Positions 5,514 to 12,807 of a DNA stretch of 12,861 bases are shown piece by piece. The position numbers were made by a program, and so were the translations under genes. The notes below the pieces were generated by a model. The model had not been told where the DNA came from and did no database searches. It saw nothing but the letters and a program-made list of their open reading frames with translations. Source of the stretch: QYOJ01 sp043810345 (GTDB lineage: Bacteria; Bacteroidota; Bacteroidia; Bacteroidales; FEN-979). The DNA is taken from positions 1-12,861 of the forward strand of contig JBDROF010000078.1 of assembly GCA_043810345.1 (NCBI GenBank), given 5' to 3'. Within the stretch, counting starts at the first letter, position 1. Each line of letters begins with the position of its first letter.

Positions 5514-6951
5514 CCTTCTTCGCCGGCGTCTGGAAGGGAAAAAGCTCCTCTTGCTGGGGTTTGGCCGCGAAGGAGAATCATCCTACCGGGTGATCAGGGA
5601 ACTGTGTCCACAAATGAAGATATGGATTGCTGATCGGAATTCTGATGTGATGGGGAACACCCTTCTGCAGGAAGACCGGCAGGTGGAATTTCAATGTGGG
5701 GTACATTACCTGGACGGATTGACACGGTTCGACCTGATCCTGAAATCTCCGGGAATCTCACTGAAAGAAAGTAAGGAGATGAAGGCATCTGACCTGACTT
5801 CCCGAATCACCTCCCAAACCGATCTTTTCCTCGAGGCTTTTGCCTCACAAATTACCGGCATCACCGGTACCAAAGGGAAGAGCACCACCAGTAGCCTTAT
5901 CGCCCACATCCTTACCACAGCCGGGAAAGATGCCATACTCCTCGGGAATATTGGCACCCCTGCCTGGCACTTCCTCAAACAGATCACCCCGCAAACGCTG
6001 ATCATCGACGAGCTTTCCTCACACCAGCTCGAATACATCCACTATGGTCCACACATCTCCTTGCTGCTCAACATCTTCGAGGAACACCTTGACGCGTACG
6101 ACTCTTTCCTGGACTACCAGCTGGCCAAGATGAAAATAGCCACCACCCAGTCCACCGGCGATCTCCTGCTCTATAACGCCGACGACCCGCTGATCTGCAA
6201 CCACCTCCGGTCAATGCAGAAACCATCACCTCCATCACCTCCATCACCCCCATCACCTTCATCACCTCCATCACCCCCATCACTCATTCCATTATCCCTA
6301 CACCACCAATTCAACATCGGTGCCTTCAAACGTGGAGGGGAGCTGGTAATCCGGATCCCTGGACGGAACGAACTGGTCGTCCCTGAACCACACAACCGGT
6401 ACCTGAAAGGGGAACACAACCTGCGAAACATCCTGGCCGCCGTCACAACTTGCTGGCTGCAGGAGGTGACTGAAGAGGCCATCCTCGACGGCCTTACTTC
6501 ATTCAAAGGAATGGCCCACCGCATGGAATACCTGGGATACCATCATGCGATTCATTGGGTGAACGACTCTATAGCCACCATCCCCGAAGCCTGCATCGCT
6601 GCTATGCAATCCATCCCCGATGTGGATACCCTGGTCCTGGGTGGATTCGACCGTGGAATCAATTACGAAACCCTGGGTCGCTTCCTGCTCCGGGCTCCGG
6701 TTCGCACACTGGTCCTCAATGGGGCAGCTGGCAGGCGGATCGGCACGGAAATGGAAAAGATGGATCATACAATAAAAACACGAAAAAAGCTGTTTTACAT
6801 CAGCCGGTTCGACGACCTCCTCCCTCTGGTACTGGAGCACACCCGGCCGGGAACCACCTGCCTCCTCTCCCCGGCGGCCGCCAGCTACGACGAATTTCGC
6901 AGCTTCGAAGAACGCGGCTTCCGCTTTCGGGAACTGGCAACTGAAAGCTGA
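5506..6951 (+). CDS. murD2: MurD-type ligase, probably UDP-MurNAc-L-Ala:L-Glu ligase (MurD2)
   Basis: A 481-residue Mur ligase. Residues 1-115 form the UDP-binding domain (KKLLLLGFGREGESSY). The ATP-binding centre follows: Walker A GTKGKST at 121-127, DELSSHQLEY at 168-177, NIFEEHLD, and K208, the likely carboxylated lysine. The C-terminal domain holds HRME, NDSIAT (353-358), GGFDRG and SPAAASYDEFRSFEERG. Where standard MurD has NDSKAT, the lysine (K348 in E. coli, which contacts D-Glu, from memory) is isoleucine here (I356), consistent with a different amino acid substrate. With MurL upstream, the likely reaction is ATP-dependent addition of L-Glu to UDP-MurNAc-L-Ala. The ATG overlaps the murL stop region by 8 bases and has a strong ribosome site. 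A Pro/Ser-rich insert (about 240-260) from a nonamer array interrupts a loop of the central domain. It could also serve as a normal D-Glu-adding MurD; the lysine change and the neighbour argue against that. Confidence 0.85.
   Translation: MVDLLRRRLEGKKLLLLGFGREGESSYRVIRELCPQMKIWIADRNSDVMGNTLLQEDRQVEFQCGVHYLDGLTRFDLILKSPGISLKESKEMKASDLTSRITSQTDLFLEAFASQITGITGTKGKSTTSSLIAHILTTAGKDAILLGNIGTPAWHFLKQITPQTLIIDELSSHQLEYIHYGPHISLLLNIFEEHLDAYDSFLDYQLAKMKIATTQSTGDLLLYNADDPLICNHLRSMQKPSPPSPPSPPSPSSPPSPPSLIPLSLHHQFNIGAFKRGGELVIRIPGRNELVVPEPHNRYLKGEHNLRNILAAVTTCWLQEVTEEAILDGLTSFKGMAHRMEYLGYHHAIHWVNDSIATIPEACIAAMQSIPDVDTLVLGGFDRGINYETLGRFLLRAPVRTLVLNGAAGRRIGTEMEKMDHTIKTRKKLFYISRFDDLLPLVLEHTRPGTTCLLSPAAASYDEFRSFEERGFRFRELATES
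6223..6285 (+). repeat. Nonamer array inside murD2 (7 units)
   Basis: Seven tandem 9-base units, consensus CCATCACCY, code for Pro-Ser-Pro triplets. Unlike the octamer arrays, any gain or loss keeps the frame and only changes loop length. The insert follows the conserved NADDPL segment of the ATP-binding domain, where Mur ligases vary in length. Confidence 0.9.
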
Positions 6952-6974
6952 TACGTGATGAGGGATACAGGATG

Positions 6975-7002
6975 CCAACTGCCAACTGAAAATTGAAACT
7001 TG
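6975..7002 (+). repeat. Degenerate heptamer run before the glucosaminidase gene
   Basis: Four 7-base units in a row: CCAACTG, CCAACTG, AAAATTG, AAACTTG. They fill much of the 56-base gap between murD2 and the next start codon, and a related stretch (AACTGGCAACTG) forms the 3' end of murD2. Confidence 0.5.
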
Positions 7003-7007
7003 AACCT

Positions 7008-8051
7008 ATGACCATTCCATTTCGCCATTTCGCTATTTCGCTACCTCGCTACCTCGCTACCTCGCTACCTCGCTACCTAACCACTTTCACCACCTCACCA
7101 CGGCACCATGGCACCACAATCCTGTTCCTCTCATTCCTCTCAATCTTCTCATTCCTCTCATCCTCCGCTCAATCCTCCTACGACGAGAAGGTTCGCGCCT
7201 ACATCGACGCATACAAAGGAATCGTAATTCAGGATATGCGCACATACGGGATCCCGTCCAGTATCAAACTGGCACAGGCGATCCTTGAATCCAGAGCCGG
7301 GCAGAGCATCCTGGCCATGGAGGCCAACAACCACTTCGGGATCAAGTGCCACAAGGAATGGACCGGGAAGACCTATTGGATGGACGATGATGCTCCTAAC
7401 GAGTGCTTCCGGAAATACAACGACGCCGTGGAATCGTTCCGCGATCACTCCCTGTTCCTTACTACCCGTGATCGCTACCTTTTCCTCTTTTCACTCGATG
7501 TCCAGGACTTCCGGGCCTGGGCCTATGGACTGAAGTCGGCGGGCTACGCTACCAATCCAACATACCCCGACCAGCTGATCAACCTCATTGAACGTTATTC
7601 CCTCAACCAGTACGATCTTCCCGAAAAAGCAGTGGTAGCGATAGCCACCACGCAGGCCGATGATCACCTCATGGATGCTTACCGGCAGCTGTTTACCTAC
7701 TTTGCGCCTGGCCCCAACAACCGAAAGATCTACCTCAACAATCAAGTCCAGTGTACCATGGCACTGGGGGATGACGACCTGCTGAAAATTGCCCGCGATT
7801 TTCAGCTTAAAACAAACGATCTGTTACGATTCAACGACCTGAAACGAGCCGGAGGAGTCAGGGAAGGCCAGGTAATCTATCTGGAAAAAAAGAAACGGAA
7901 AGCCGAACAGAAAAACCATGTGGTCGGTGGTAACCAAACTATGTGGGAGATCTCCCAGGTCTTTGGAATCCGCCTGGCCAACCTCTACCGCAAAAACCTC
8001 CTCCCCGAAGGCTTCGAACCCCCCGCCGGAAAGATACTAAAGCTAAAGTAA
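7008..8051 (+). CDS. Secreted glucosaminidase with two C-terminal LysM-like units
   Basis: A 347-residue exported peptidoglycan hydrolase. The glucosaminidase (PF01832-type) domain spans about 60-200. It shows the family pattern AQAILESRAGQS with probable catalytic E94, then ANNHFGIKCH, a CFRKY segment and AYGLKSAGYATNP, as expected for a beta-N-acetylglucosaminidase acting on glycan strands. Two LysM-like repeats follow (about 245-295 and 303-347, the latter HVVGGNQTMWEISQVFGI). The only in-frame ATG before the hydrophobic signal core (ILFLSFLSIFSFLSSSA, about 38-54) is at 7008; a TTG at 6993 would add five residues. The n-region between start and core is made entirely by an octamer array and is abnormally long for a signal peptide. 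The gene lies 56 bases after murD2 on the same strand, so it probably belongs to the murL-murD2 operon, joining precursor synthesis to wall remodelling. Confidence 0.85.
   Translation: MTIPFRHFAISLPRYLATSLPRYLTTFTTSPRHHGTTILFLSFLSIFSFLSSSAQSSYDEKVRAYIDAYKGIVIQDMRTYGIPSSIKLAQAILESRAGQSILAMEANNHFGIKCHKEWTGKTYWMDDDAPNECFRKYNDAVESFRDHSLFLTTRDRYLFLFSLDVQDFRAWAYGLKSAGYATNPTYPDQLINLIERYSLNQYDLPEKAVVAIATTQADDHLMDAYRQLFTYFAPGPNNRKIYLNNQVQCTMALGDDDLLKIARDFQLKTNDLLRFNDLKRAGGVREGQVIYLEKKKRKAEQKNHVVGGNQTMWEISQVFGIRLANLYRKNLLPEGFEPPAGKILKLK
7021..7116 (+). repeat. Octanucleotide array between start codon and signal peptide core (12 units)
   Basis: Twelve 8-base units: TTCGCCAT, TTCGCTAT, TTCGCTAC, CTCGCTAC four times, then five diverged units (CTAACCAC to TGGCACCA). 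The four identical units are the part most prone to slippage. Since 8 is not a multiple of 3, one gain or loss would shift the start codon out of frame with the enzyme. The ATG at 7108 is in another frame and would not rescue it. Confidence 0.88.
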
Positions 8052-8066
8052 ACCCTAAAAAATGTT

Positions 8067-8087
8067 CCCTCCCCTCCAAGGGGAGGG
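8067..8087. terminator. GC-rich hairpin between convergent genes
   Basis: CCCTCCCCT (8067-8075) pairs perfectly with AGGGGAGGG (8079-8087) around a 3-base loop. It lies between the stop codons of the glucosaminidase (8049-8051) and the leftward 963-residue gene (8107), so it could end transcription from both sides. No T run follows on either strand, so intrinsic termination is uncertain. Similar CCCTCCCC/GGGGAGGG hairpins are common intergenic repeats in Bacteroidota. Confidence 0.6.
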
Positions 8088-8106
8088 TCAGGGTGGGGTC
8101 ATCAAC

Positions 8107-10998
8107 CTAAAACCTCGTCAACCTGAACCCTTTCACCGCCTTCCCCGCCCCGATCACCAGGTTCAGTCGGTTCTCATCCTCCAGCGTACCAATGTCGAAT
8201 GGGGTGGTTCCTTTCACCCCCGATTCGATCTCTACATAGCCGTGCCTGTCAAACAGGAACACCTCATCGGTGGTATGTGAGATGATACCGATAAAGGTTT
8301 TACCATTGAGAGTTTTAATCAGATTGGGAGGCGAAACATCATGCCTGAAGGAATAAAAGTAGATCAGACTAAAGAAACGGTTGTAGTAATAAAGGGTGTT
8401 GTTATCGAAAAAGATGAATTCCGGAGTGCCATCACCAACGATATCTTCATAGAGGAAGTAGTGGTCAGCCGAGAAATTGTTGAAGCTGACCCTGGTCACA
8501 GTGCCGTCTTCCTTGAGGTAGACCACATTTCCCTTCGGATCGGTGGTCAGCCAGGGGGCCTTGGTGTTGGTCCGGTTCTGATAAAAGGCAGAATGAGGAG
8601 AGTTGGAGAACCCTTTTCCCGGTGTCACCCTCTTCACCCCAAATCCATCAGTGATCAACACCTTCCCACTTCTCGTCGTAACGAACAACGTCAACGATGC
8701 TCCTCTTTCATTGCGAGGAGCGGAGCGACGAAGCAACCCTCCGGCTTTCGGCTCCTCCACATCGCGACGAAGCAACCCTCCGGCTCCACCCAAAACCTGT
8801 ACCGGTGCCAAAACCTCCTCCTCTACAACGGGAGAAGTCCAACCCTCAGCAAGCTGACCATTGAGGTTGAAGTTGTAAATCCGGTTGTTCCGGAAGGCGA
8901 TCACTACCTGGAACTCCTCCGGAGTGCCGGAATACACGTGCCCCATCTCTGTGTTGCCAGAATGGCCGGAGGATGAATGGAAAGCCTGGGGGAGGAAAGG
9001 CGACACCAATAAGGATAGACCATTGGTGGCGCGCACCGGGAACTTCATCGGGAAGCGATCGGCCAGCCGGCCATCACTCCGGATCAGGTAGAGATGGTTC
9101 TCAGTGTTGAAAAGGTAGAAAAGCGAATCATTCCCCGTCAACATGATCGGTTGGAAATTGCTCAGCACCCGGCCATACAGCTTCTGCTTCCAGAGCACCT
9201 GTCCGCTTCGGTCAAGTTTGTAAAGGGTATTCATCGTGTCGGTCACGAGAACGGAAAACAGATCATTTGCTCCGGCCCGAATGATCTGCGGGGTACCCGA
9301 AACCAGGGTATCGAGGCTCGTTTGCCATACCATAGGACCCTCTTCGGTCGTCTTGGGATTGAACCGGAGTTGCAGGTTGGTGTAAAACATACCCTCATCG
9401 GCAGAGAGTTGCATGGTGACCGCCTGGAATTTCTTCAGCGAATCGAGGATAGGGACAAAGAGGGGAAGGTATTCCAGGGTAAGCACCTCCGGTAGCTTCT
9501 CAAGGAGAGGCCTGGAACTGCAATAGAAGAAGATGTTGCCACGATTGGCGATGTTATCGGAAACCTCCTGGTAGCCCGGAGTCGCCTCCAGCCATTCGCC
9601 GTGGAGGGTTCGGTCAAGAAACCGTTTCAACACATCCGGATCGTGCGACAGGCAAACGAAATCCTTTAGGATCGTAAAACAGGATAGATCAGATGGGTCA
9701 AATAACGGACTCAGCCAGATGTTAAGGGCCTCCGAAAGCCCGGTGTGGTAAATCGGAACTCCCTCATAGCGTGTGGAATCGGTTTTTTTGCCGGTAAGCC
9801 GGGAGAGCGCCAGTAAGCTTTTTCGCATCGAATCAGGATCGGTTACCTGCAGGATCGTCACGGGAAAGATTGCCCTGTCACGCGGCGACGGTTGAATCCA
9901 GCAACGGCCCACCTGCGAACTTGCCCAGGGATCGAGGAAGAGACGAACATTGGTGTCGTACCTGGTGTTAAGCTCGTTAAACAGGTCAATGTTACCGGCC
10001 GAGAAAACAGCGCGCTGGAGCCGTTTCTGCCACCGCTGGAAATAATCAGGATAGTCCTCCAGTGCATAGATGAGGTAGGCCTGAGTTCCCGATGGAAGAA
10101 TCCTGGTCATCGTGAGAGGCAGGGGGAGCTGGTTCCCCATCAACGCCAGAGTCTGCATGGCGCTGTCGGAAGCGATCGTATAGCCGTTGAACAACAACTC
10201 ATCTTTCTTGAGGAAGAGATCCAGACCACTCCAGTCGGCGTACCGGGAGAACTTCACCAGCCCCTTGTTATAGGTCTCATTGACCCCATTCCACAACGCC
10301 AGGGAGAGATAAGGGAAATTAATATAGAGGTTGGCGTCAACCTTTTTTCCGGTAGTGGAGGCCACTGTGCTGAATCCTTTCATCACGGAGACCGGGGTGT
10401 TGAGCGATAACTGGTCTAGCGCCCTCTTCACCAGGGCATCGGTGAAGCTGAGGATGCACACCCCTTCCCACACCGAAGCAAAGAGCACATGGCGTTTGTT
10501 CTCAAAATGGATCCGGTAGATCTGCGTCCGGCCATACGGACTTTGCAGGATAGTCACCTTCCCGGGATAATGTTCCTCAACGAAAGCAGTGAGTGTATTC
10601 CCGTCTAACGAGACCGGAACCGGAACCAGGAAGAGAAGATCAAACGAGGCGCGGCCATGGATGGAAAGGGTGATGGTGAGAGGGGAGTCCTTCAGGATCT
10701 CCCGGATCACCGGCGTACCCCGCGACATGGAGTCGATCAGCAGGAGCTGCTCCTGGATAGGCCTTACACCGGGATACTTAAGCAGCTCTTTCCAGATGAG
10801 GTTGTTACGGGTGAGCTCACCCAGGAGTCCAAGGGGGCTGTTGACCCGGATGATGAGGGCGGTGCGGTCAGGGATCGCCTGCACCGGGTCTTTGGCCTGA
10901 CGCTCCAGCGAAACATAGAGGAGATATCCCAGGTAAGGGATACCCACTGCCAGAATCACGATGAGTGTGATCTGAAGTATACGCCTGACGATCTTCAT
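8107..10998 (-). CDS. Membrane-anchored DUF3352-like protein with a propeller-like C-terminal half
   Basis: A 963-residue protein of unknown function. One membrane segment at about 6-28 (ILQITLIVILAVGIPYLGYL) anchors a large extracytoplasmic part. Residues about 30-560 resemble DUF3352-type proteins found in Bacteroidota (ALIIRVNSP near the start). Residues about 575-963 contain repeated strands ending in D/N-x-x-G turns (YKLDRSGQVLWKQ, LIRSDGRLADRF, NFNLNGQLAEGW, YLKEDGTVTRV, LFDRHGYVEIE), as in a PQQ-like beta-propeller. Residues about 737-765 are a foreign Gly/Arg-rich insert from an interspersed DNA repeat, with AGGLLRR present twice. The gene has its own likely promoter (11027-11034) right after rnhB. 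Propeller-type envelope proteins often act as scaffolds, but nothing here fixes a role. The start at 10998 is well placed for the membrane segment. Confidence 0.75.
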   Translation of the reverse strand: MKIVRRILQITLIVILAVGIPYLGYLLYVSLERQAKDPVQAIPDRTALIIRVNSPLGLLGELTRNNLIWKELLKYPGVRPIQEQLLLIDSMSRGTPVIREILKDSPLTITLSIHGRASFDLLFLVPVPVSLDGNTLTAFVEEHYPGKVTILQSPYGRTQIYRIHFENKRHVLFASVWEGVCILSFTDALVKRALDQLSLNTPVSVMKGFSTVASTTGKKVDANLYINFPYLSLALWNGVNETYNKGLVKFSRYADWSGLDLFLKKDELLFNGYTIASDSAMQTLALMGNQLPLPLTMTRILPSGTQAYLIYALEDYPDYFQRWQKRLQRAVFSAGNIDLFNELNTRYDTNVRLFLDPWASSQVGRCWIQPSPRDRAIFPVTILQVTDPDSMRKSLLALSRLTGKKTDSTRYEGVPIYHTGLSEALNIWLSPLFDPSDLSCFTILKDFVCLSHDPDVLKRFLDRTLHGEWLEATPGYQEVSDNIANRGNIFFYCSSRPLLEKLPEVLTLEYLPLFVPILDSLKKFQAVTMQLSADEGMFYTNLQLRFNPKTTEEGPMVWQTSLDTLVSGTPQIIRAGANDLFSVLVTDTMNTLYKLDRSGQVLWKQKLYGRVLSNFQPIMLTGNDSLFYLFNTENHLYLIRSDGRLADRFPMKFPVRATNGLSLLVSPFLPQAFHSSSGHSGNTEMGHVYSGTPEEFQVVIAFRNNRIYNFNLNGQLAEGWTSPVVEEEVLAPVQVLGGAGGLLRRDVEEPKAGGLLRRSAPRNERGASLTLFVTTRSGKVLITDGFGVKRVTPGKGFSNSPHSAFYQNRTNTKAPWLTTDPKGNVVYLKEDGTVTRVSFNNFSADHYFLYEDIVGDGTPEFIFFDNNTLYYYNRFFSLIYFYSFRHDVSPPNLIKTLNGKTFIGIISHTTDEVFLFDRHGYVEIESGVKGTTPFDIGTLEDENRLNLVIGAGKAVKGFRLTRF
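8708..8787. repeat. Interspersed-repeat fragments inserted in frame in the DUF3352-like gene
   Basis: The stretch starting TCATTGCGAGGAGCGGAGCG (8709) matches, from memory, a very common bacterial interspersed repeat of the form CATTGCGAGGAGCGAAGCGA..GAAGCAATC. A 22-base segment at 8725-8746 recurs exactly at 8764-8785, a 39-base period (13 codons), so the frame is kept. It encodes the duplicated AGGLLRR of the host protein. Confidence 0.8.
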
Positions 10999-11026
10999 CC
11001 CGGTGGCTGCTGGTAGAATGGTTGAA

Positions 11027-11034
11027 CAAAGGTA
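11027..11034 (-). promoter_or_regulatory. -7 element (TACCTTTG) for the DUF3352-like gene
   Basis: Read leftward: TACCTTTG, an exact TAnnTTTG match, directly after the rnhB stop codon (11035-11037) and 28 bases before the ATG at 10998. It suggests the large gene can be transcribed apart from rnhB. Confidence 0.5.
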
Positions 11035-11631
11035 TTAAAATAAAAGCTTCAGCTGCTTCTCAAGCCGGAAGCTCCTGCGATGATATGGAGTGATGCCGTG
11101 AACCGAAATCGCCACCTGATGCGCTGGCGTAGGATAACCTTTGTTCTCTTTCCAGTGGTAGAGAGGGAACTCTTCATGCAGCAGTTCCATGAAGTCGTCG
11201 CGGTAAGTCTTGGCGAGTACCGATGCAGCGGCGATGGAGAAAAATTTCCCGTCGCCCTTCACAATGCATTGAAATGGGATCTCCAGGGTAGTGCGAAAAC
11301 GGTTGCCGTCGACCAGCAGGAGCTCCGGCTTCCGGGAAAGAATCTCTACCGCCTGTTCCATCCCAAGGAAGGAAGCGTTGAGGATATTGATCTCATCAAT
11401 GGTTTGTACCTCCACCCGGCTCACCGCAAACGCCAGCGCCTCCCTCTCCACCTCGATGCGCATCAGGTTGCGCTGTGTCCGGCTGAGCTGCTTGGAGTCG
11501 GTAAGCAATGGGTGTGAGTAACCCTTGGGCAGGATAACAACCGCAGCAAAGAGTGGGCCCGCCAACGCTCCTCTGCCTGCCTCGTCACAACCCGCTTCGA
11601 TACGATCGTCGGTGAACTGACTTTTCAACAT
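11035..11631 (-). CDS. rnhB: Ribonuclease HII
   Basis: A 198-residue RNase HII that cleaves the RNA strand of RNA-DNA hybrids and starts removal of single ribonucleotides from DNA. The family motifs are complete: GCDEAGRGALAGP (catalytic D and E at about 15-16), DSKQLS, the central acidic LLVDGN, KGDGKFFSIAAASVLAKTYRD with the fourth acidic residue, and a C-terminal HGITPYHRRSF. Length is normal for the family. The start ATG (11629-11631) comes one base after the TGA of the DUF6427-type gene, so the two are almost certainly co-transcribed. Confidence 0.96.
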   Translation of the reverse strand: MLKSQFTDDRIEAGCDEAGRGALAGPLFAAVVILPKGYSHPLLTDSKQLSRTQRNLMRIEVEREALAFAVSRVEVQTIDEINILNASFLGMEQAVEILSRKPELLLVDGNRFRTTLEIPFQCIVKGDGKFFSIAAASVLAKTYRDDFMELLHEEFPLYHWKENKGYPTPAHQVAISVHGITPYHRRSFRLEKQLKLLF

Positions 11632-11632
11632 C

Positions 11633-12631
11633 TCAACTCACCGGGAAAAAAGGCCCGAAGGCGGTGTTCACAAAGAGAGCCAGGAGCAGTAACCACAGCA
11701 ACAACTCAAGCCAGAAAGACCTCCTGAGATGCATGTAAAAGTTGGTGACAAACACAGCCAGGCACACGCTGAGCAATCCCAGGTGATAGAGGTGGAGGGA
11801 TTTGGCAAAGAGGATGGTCAGCATAGACCAGAACAACATCCACAACAGGACAACACTCTTCTTCCTGGGCTCAACCGTCTTTTCCCGGATGTGGCGAATG
11901 GTATCCCCCAACCCCAGCAGGGTGAAGAGCCCCAGCAGACAGAGCAGGAACCAATTGTTCCATTCTACCTGCTGGGGGATCATGGTGACCTGTCCGAAAA
12001 AACCAGTGTACAGGTCGAAAAGTCCCGAAAGACGGTCGGTTAGAAAATAGAACATCACCAGGTATAGGAACGGGGTAACCAGACCAATCAATGAGCTCAA
12101 CCATTCACGCCATTTGAAGGACCTGTATACCAGGAAGCAGAACAGAAGGAAGCCGTAAAACAACAGCGATGGAAGGTAAAAGAATGAGGAGAGTGCCACA
12201 AAAAAACCAGCGGTGTAAACCATCTCAATCGGTTCCGTCTGGTGATAGGCCTTCAGGATAGCCCGCAGGATAAATAAAAGGAAGAACGTGGTGATATTTA
12301 CCGGGGTGAGCGTCAGGTAGGATGGAAAGAGACTGAGGAAGAGAAGGAAGAGTAGGGCAGCCAGTGATGTGTTGTTCGGCACCAGATCATGGCGCGAAAC
12401 TATGTAGTTGAGCCACACAGCCTGAATGATCACCAGCAGAAACCCAAGGATCATAGCCACGTAAGGAAAGCCGGAAAACCAGGAGTAGAGTAAGCCGTAC
12501 AGCGGTACCGGCCCGTCGGGTGGTGGCATCAGTGGCGGGTCGATCGCCCCTGCTCCCCAAAGTAGTAGCCCAACCACTCCAATCGTGACAAACTGCCCGG
12601 GAAAACTCGATTTAAAGTACCGGATCAACAT
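11633..12631 (-). CDS. DUF6427-type polytopic membrane protein
   Basis: A 332-residue integral membrane protein of unknown function that I recognise as DUF6427-like, a family confined to Bacteroidota. It begins MLIRYFKSSFPGQ, with the short basic start typical of the family, and has about nine or ten hydrophobic segments over its length with few charged residues; the loops carry SFKWREW and RHIREKTVEPRKK, which probably lie in the cytoplasm. No catalytic motif is evident. It is the first gene of a leftward pair with rnhB (one-base gap). Its upstream region is filled by the ATCATTG array (12638-12762) starting seven bases before the ATG, so its promoter must lie within or beyond that array. 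Confidence 0.75.
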   Translation of the reverse strand: MLIRYFKSSFPGQFVTIGVVGLLLWGAGAIDPPLMPPPDGPVPLYGLLYSWFSGFPYVAMILGFLLVIIQAVWLNYIVSRHDLVPNNTSLAALLFLLFLSLFPSYLTLTPVNITTFFLLFILRAILKAYHQTEPIEMVYTAGFFVALSSFFYLPSLLFYGFLLFCFLVYRSFKWREWLSSLIGLVTPFLYLVMFYFLTDRLSGLFDLYTGFFGQVTMIPQQVEWNNWFLLCLLGLFTLLGLGDTIRHIREKTVEPRKKSVVLLWMLFWSMLTILFAKSLHLYHLGLLSVCLAVFVTNFYMHLRRSFWLELLLWLLLLALFVNTAFGPFFPVS

Positions 12632-12637
12632 CTAATT

Positions 12638-12762
12638 ATTGCCATCATTGCGCATCATTGCCATCATTGCCATCATTGCCATCATTGCCATCATTGCACA
12701 TCATTGCCATCATTGCGCATCATTGCCATCATTGCGCATCATTGCCATCATTGCCATCATTG
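12638..12762. repeat. Tandem array of ATCATTG units in a divergent intergenic region
   Basis: Thirteen copies of ATCATTG begin at 12644, 12654, 12663, 12672, 12681, 12690, 12700, 12709, 12719, 12728, 12738, 12747 and 12756, separated by CC (period 9) or by CGC/CAC (period 10). The array fills the gap between the DUF6427-type gene and the tsaE-like gene, so copy number would set the distance between the two promoters. Confidence 0.92.
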
Positions 12763-12772
12763 ACATAGTGTA

Positions 12773-12780
12773 AATTTTTG
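12773..12780 (+). promoter_or_regulatory. Possible -7 element (AATTTTTG) for the tsaE-like gene
   Basis: One mismatch to TAnnTTTG, 27 bases before the ATG at 12808. A TTG at 12751-12753, inside the last repeat units, is 19 bases upstream and would fit a -33 element. Confidence 0.35.
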
Positions 12781-12807
12781 TTAATTTCGAGGCGGTTCAT
12801 TACCCTC

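Noticed and set aside
6068..6283. Leftward ORF with Met/Val/Glu repeats
   Set aside because: It is the complement of the nonamer array and of the Mur ligase frame; the repetitive protein is a by-product.
8341..8976. Rightward 211-residue ORF
   Set aside because: It is the antisense shadow of the long, coherent leftward DUF3352-like gene and has no recognisable motif.
12638..12762. CRISPR array
   Set aside because: The unit is only 9-10 bases with 2-3 base separators and no unique spacers; there are no cas genes.
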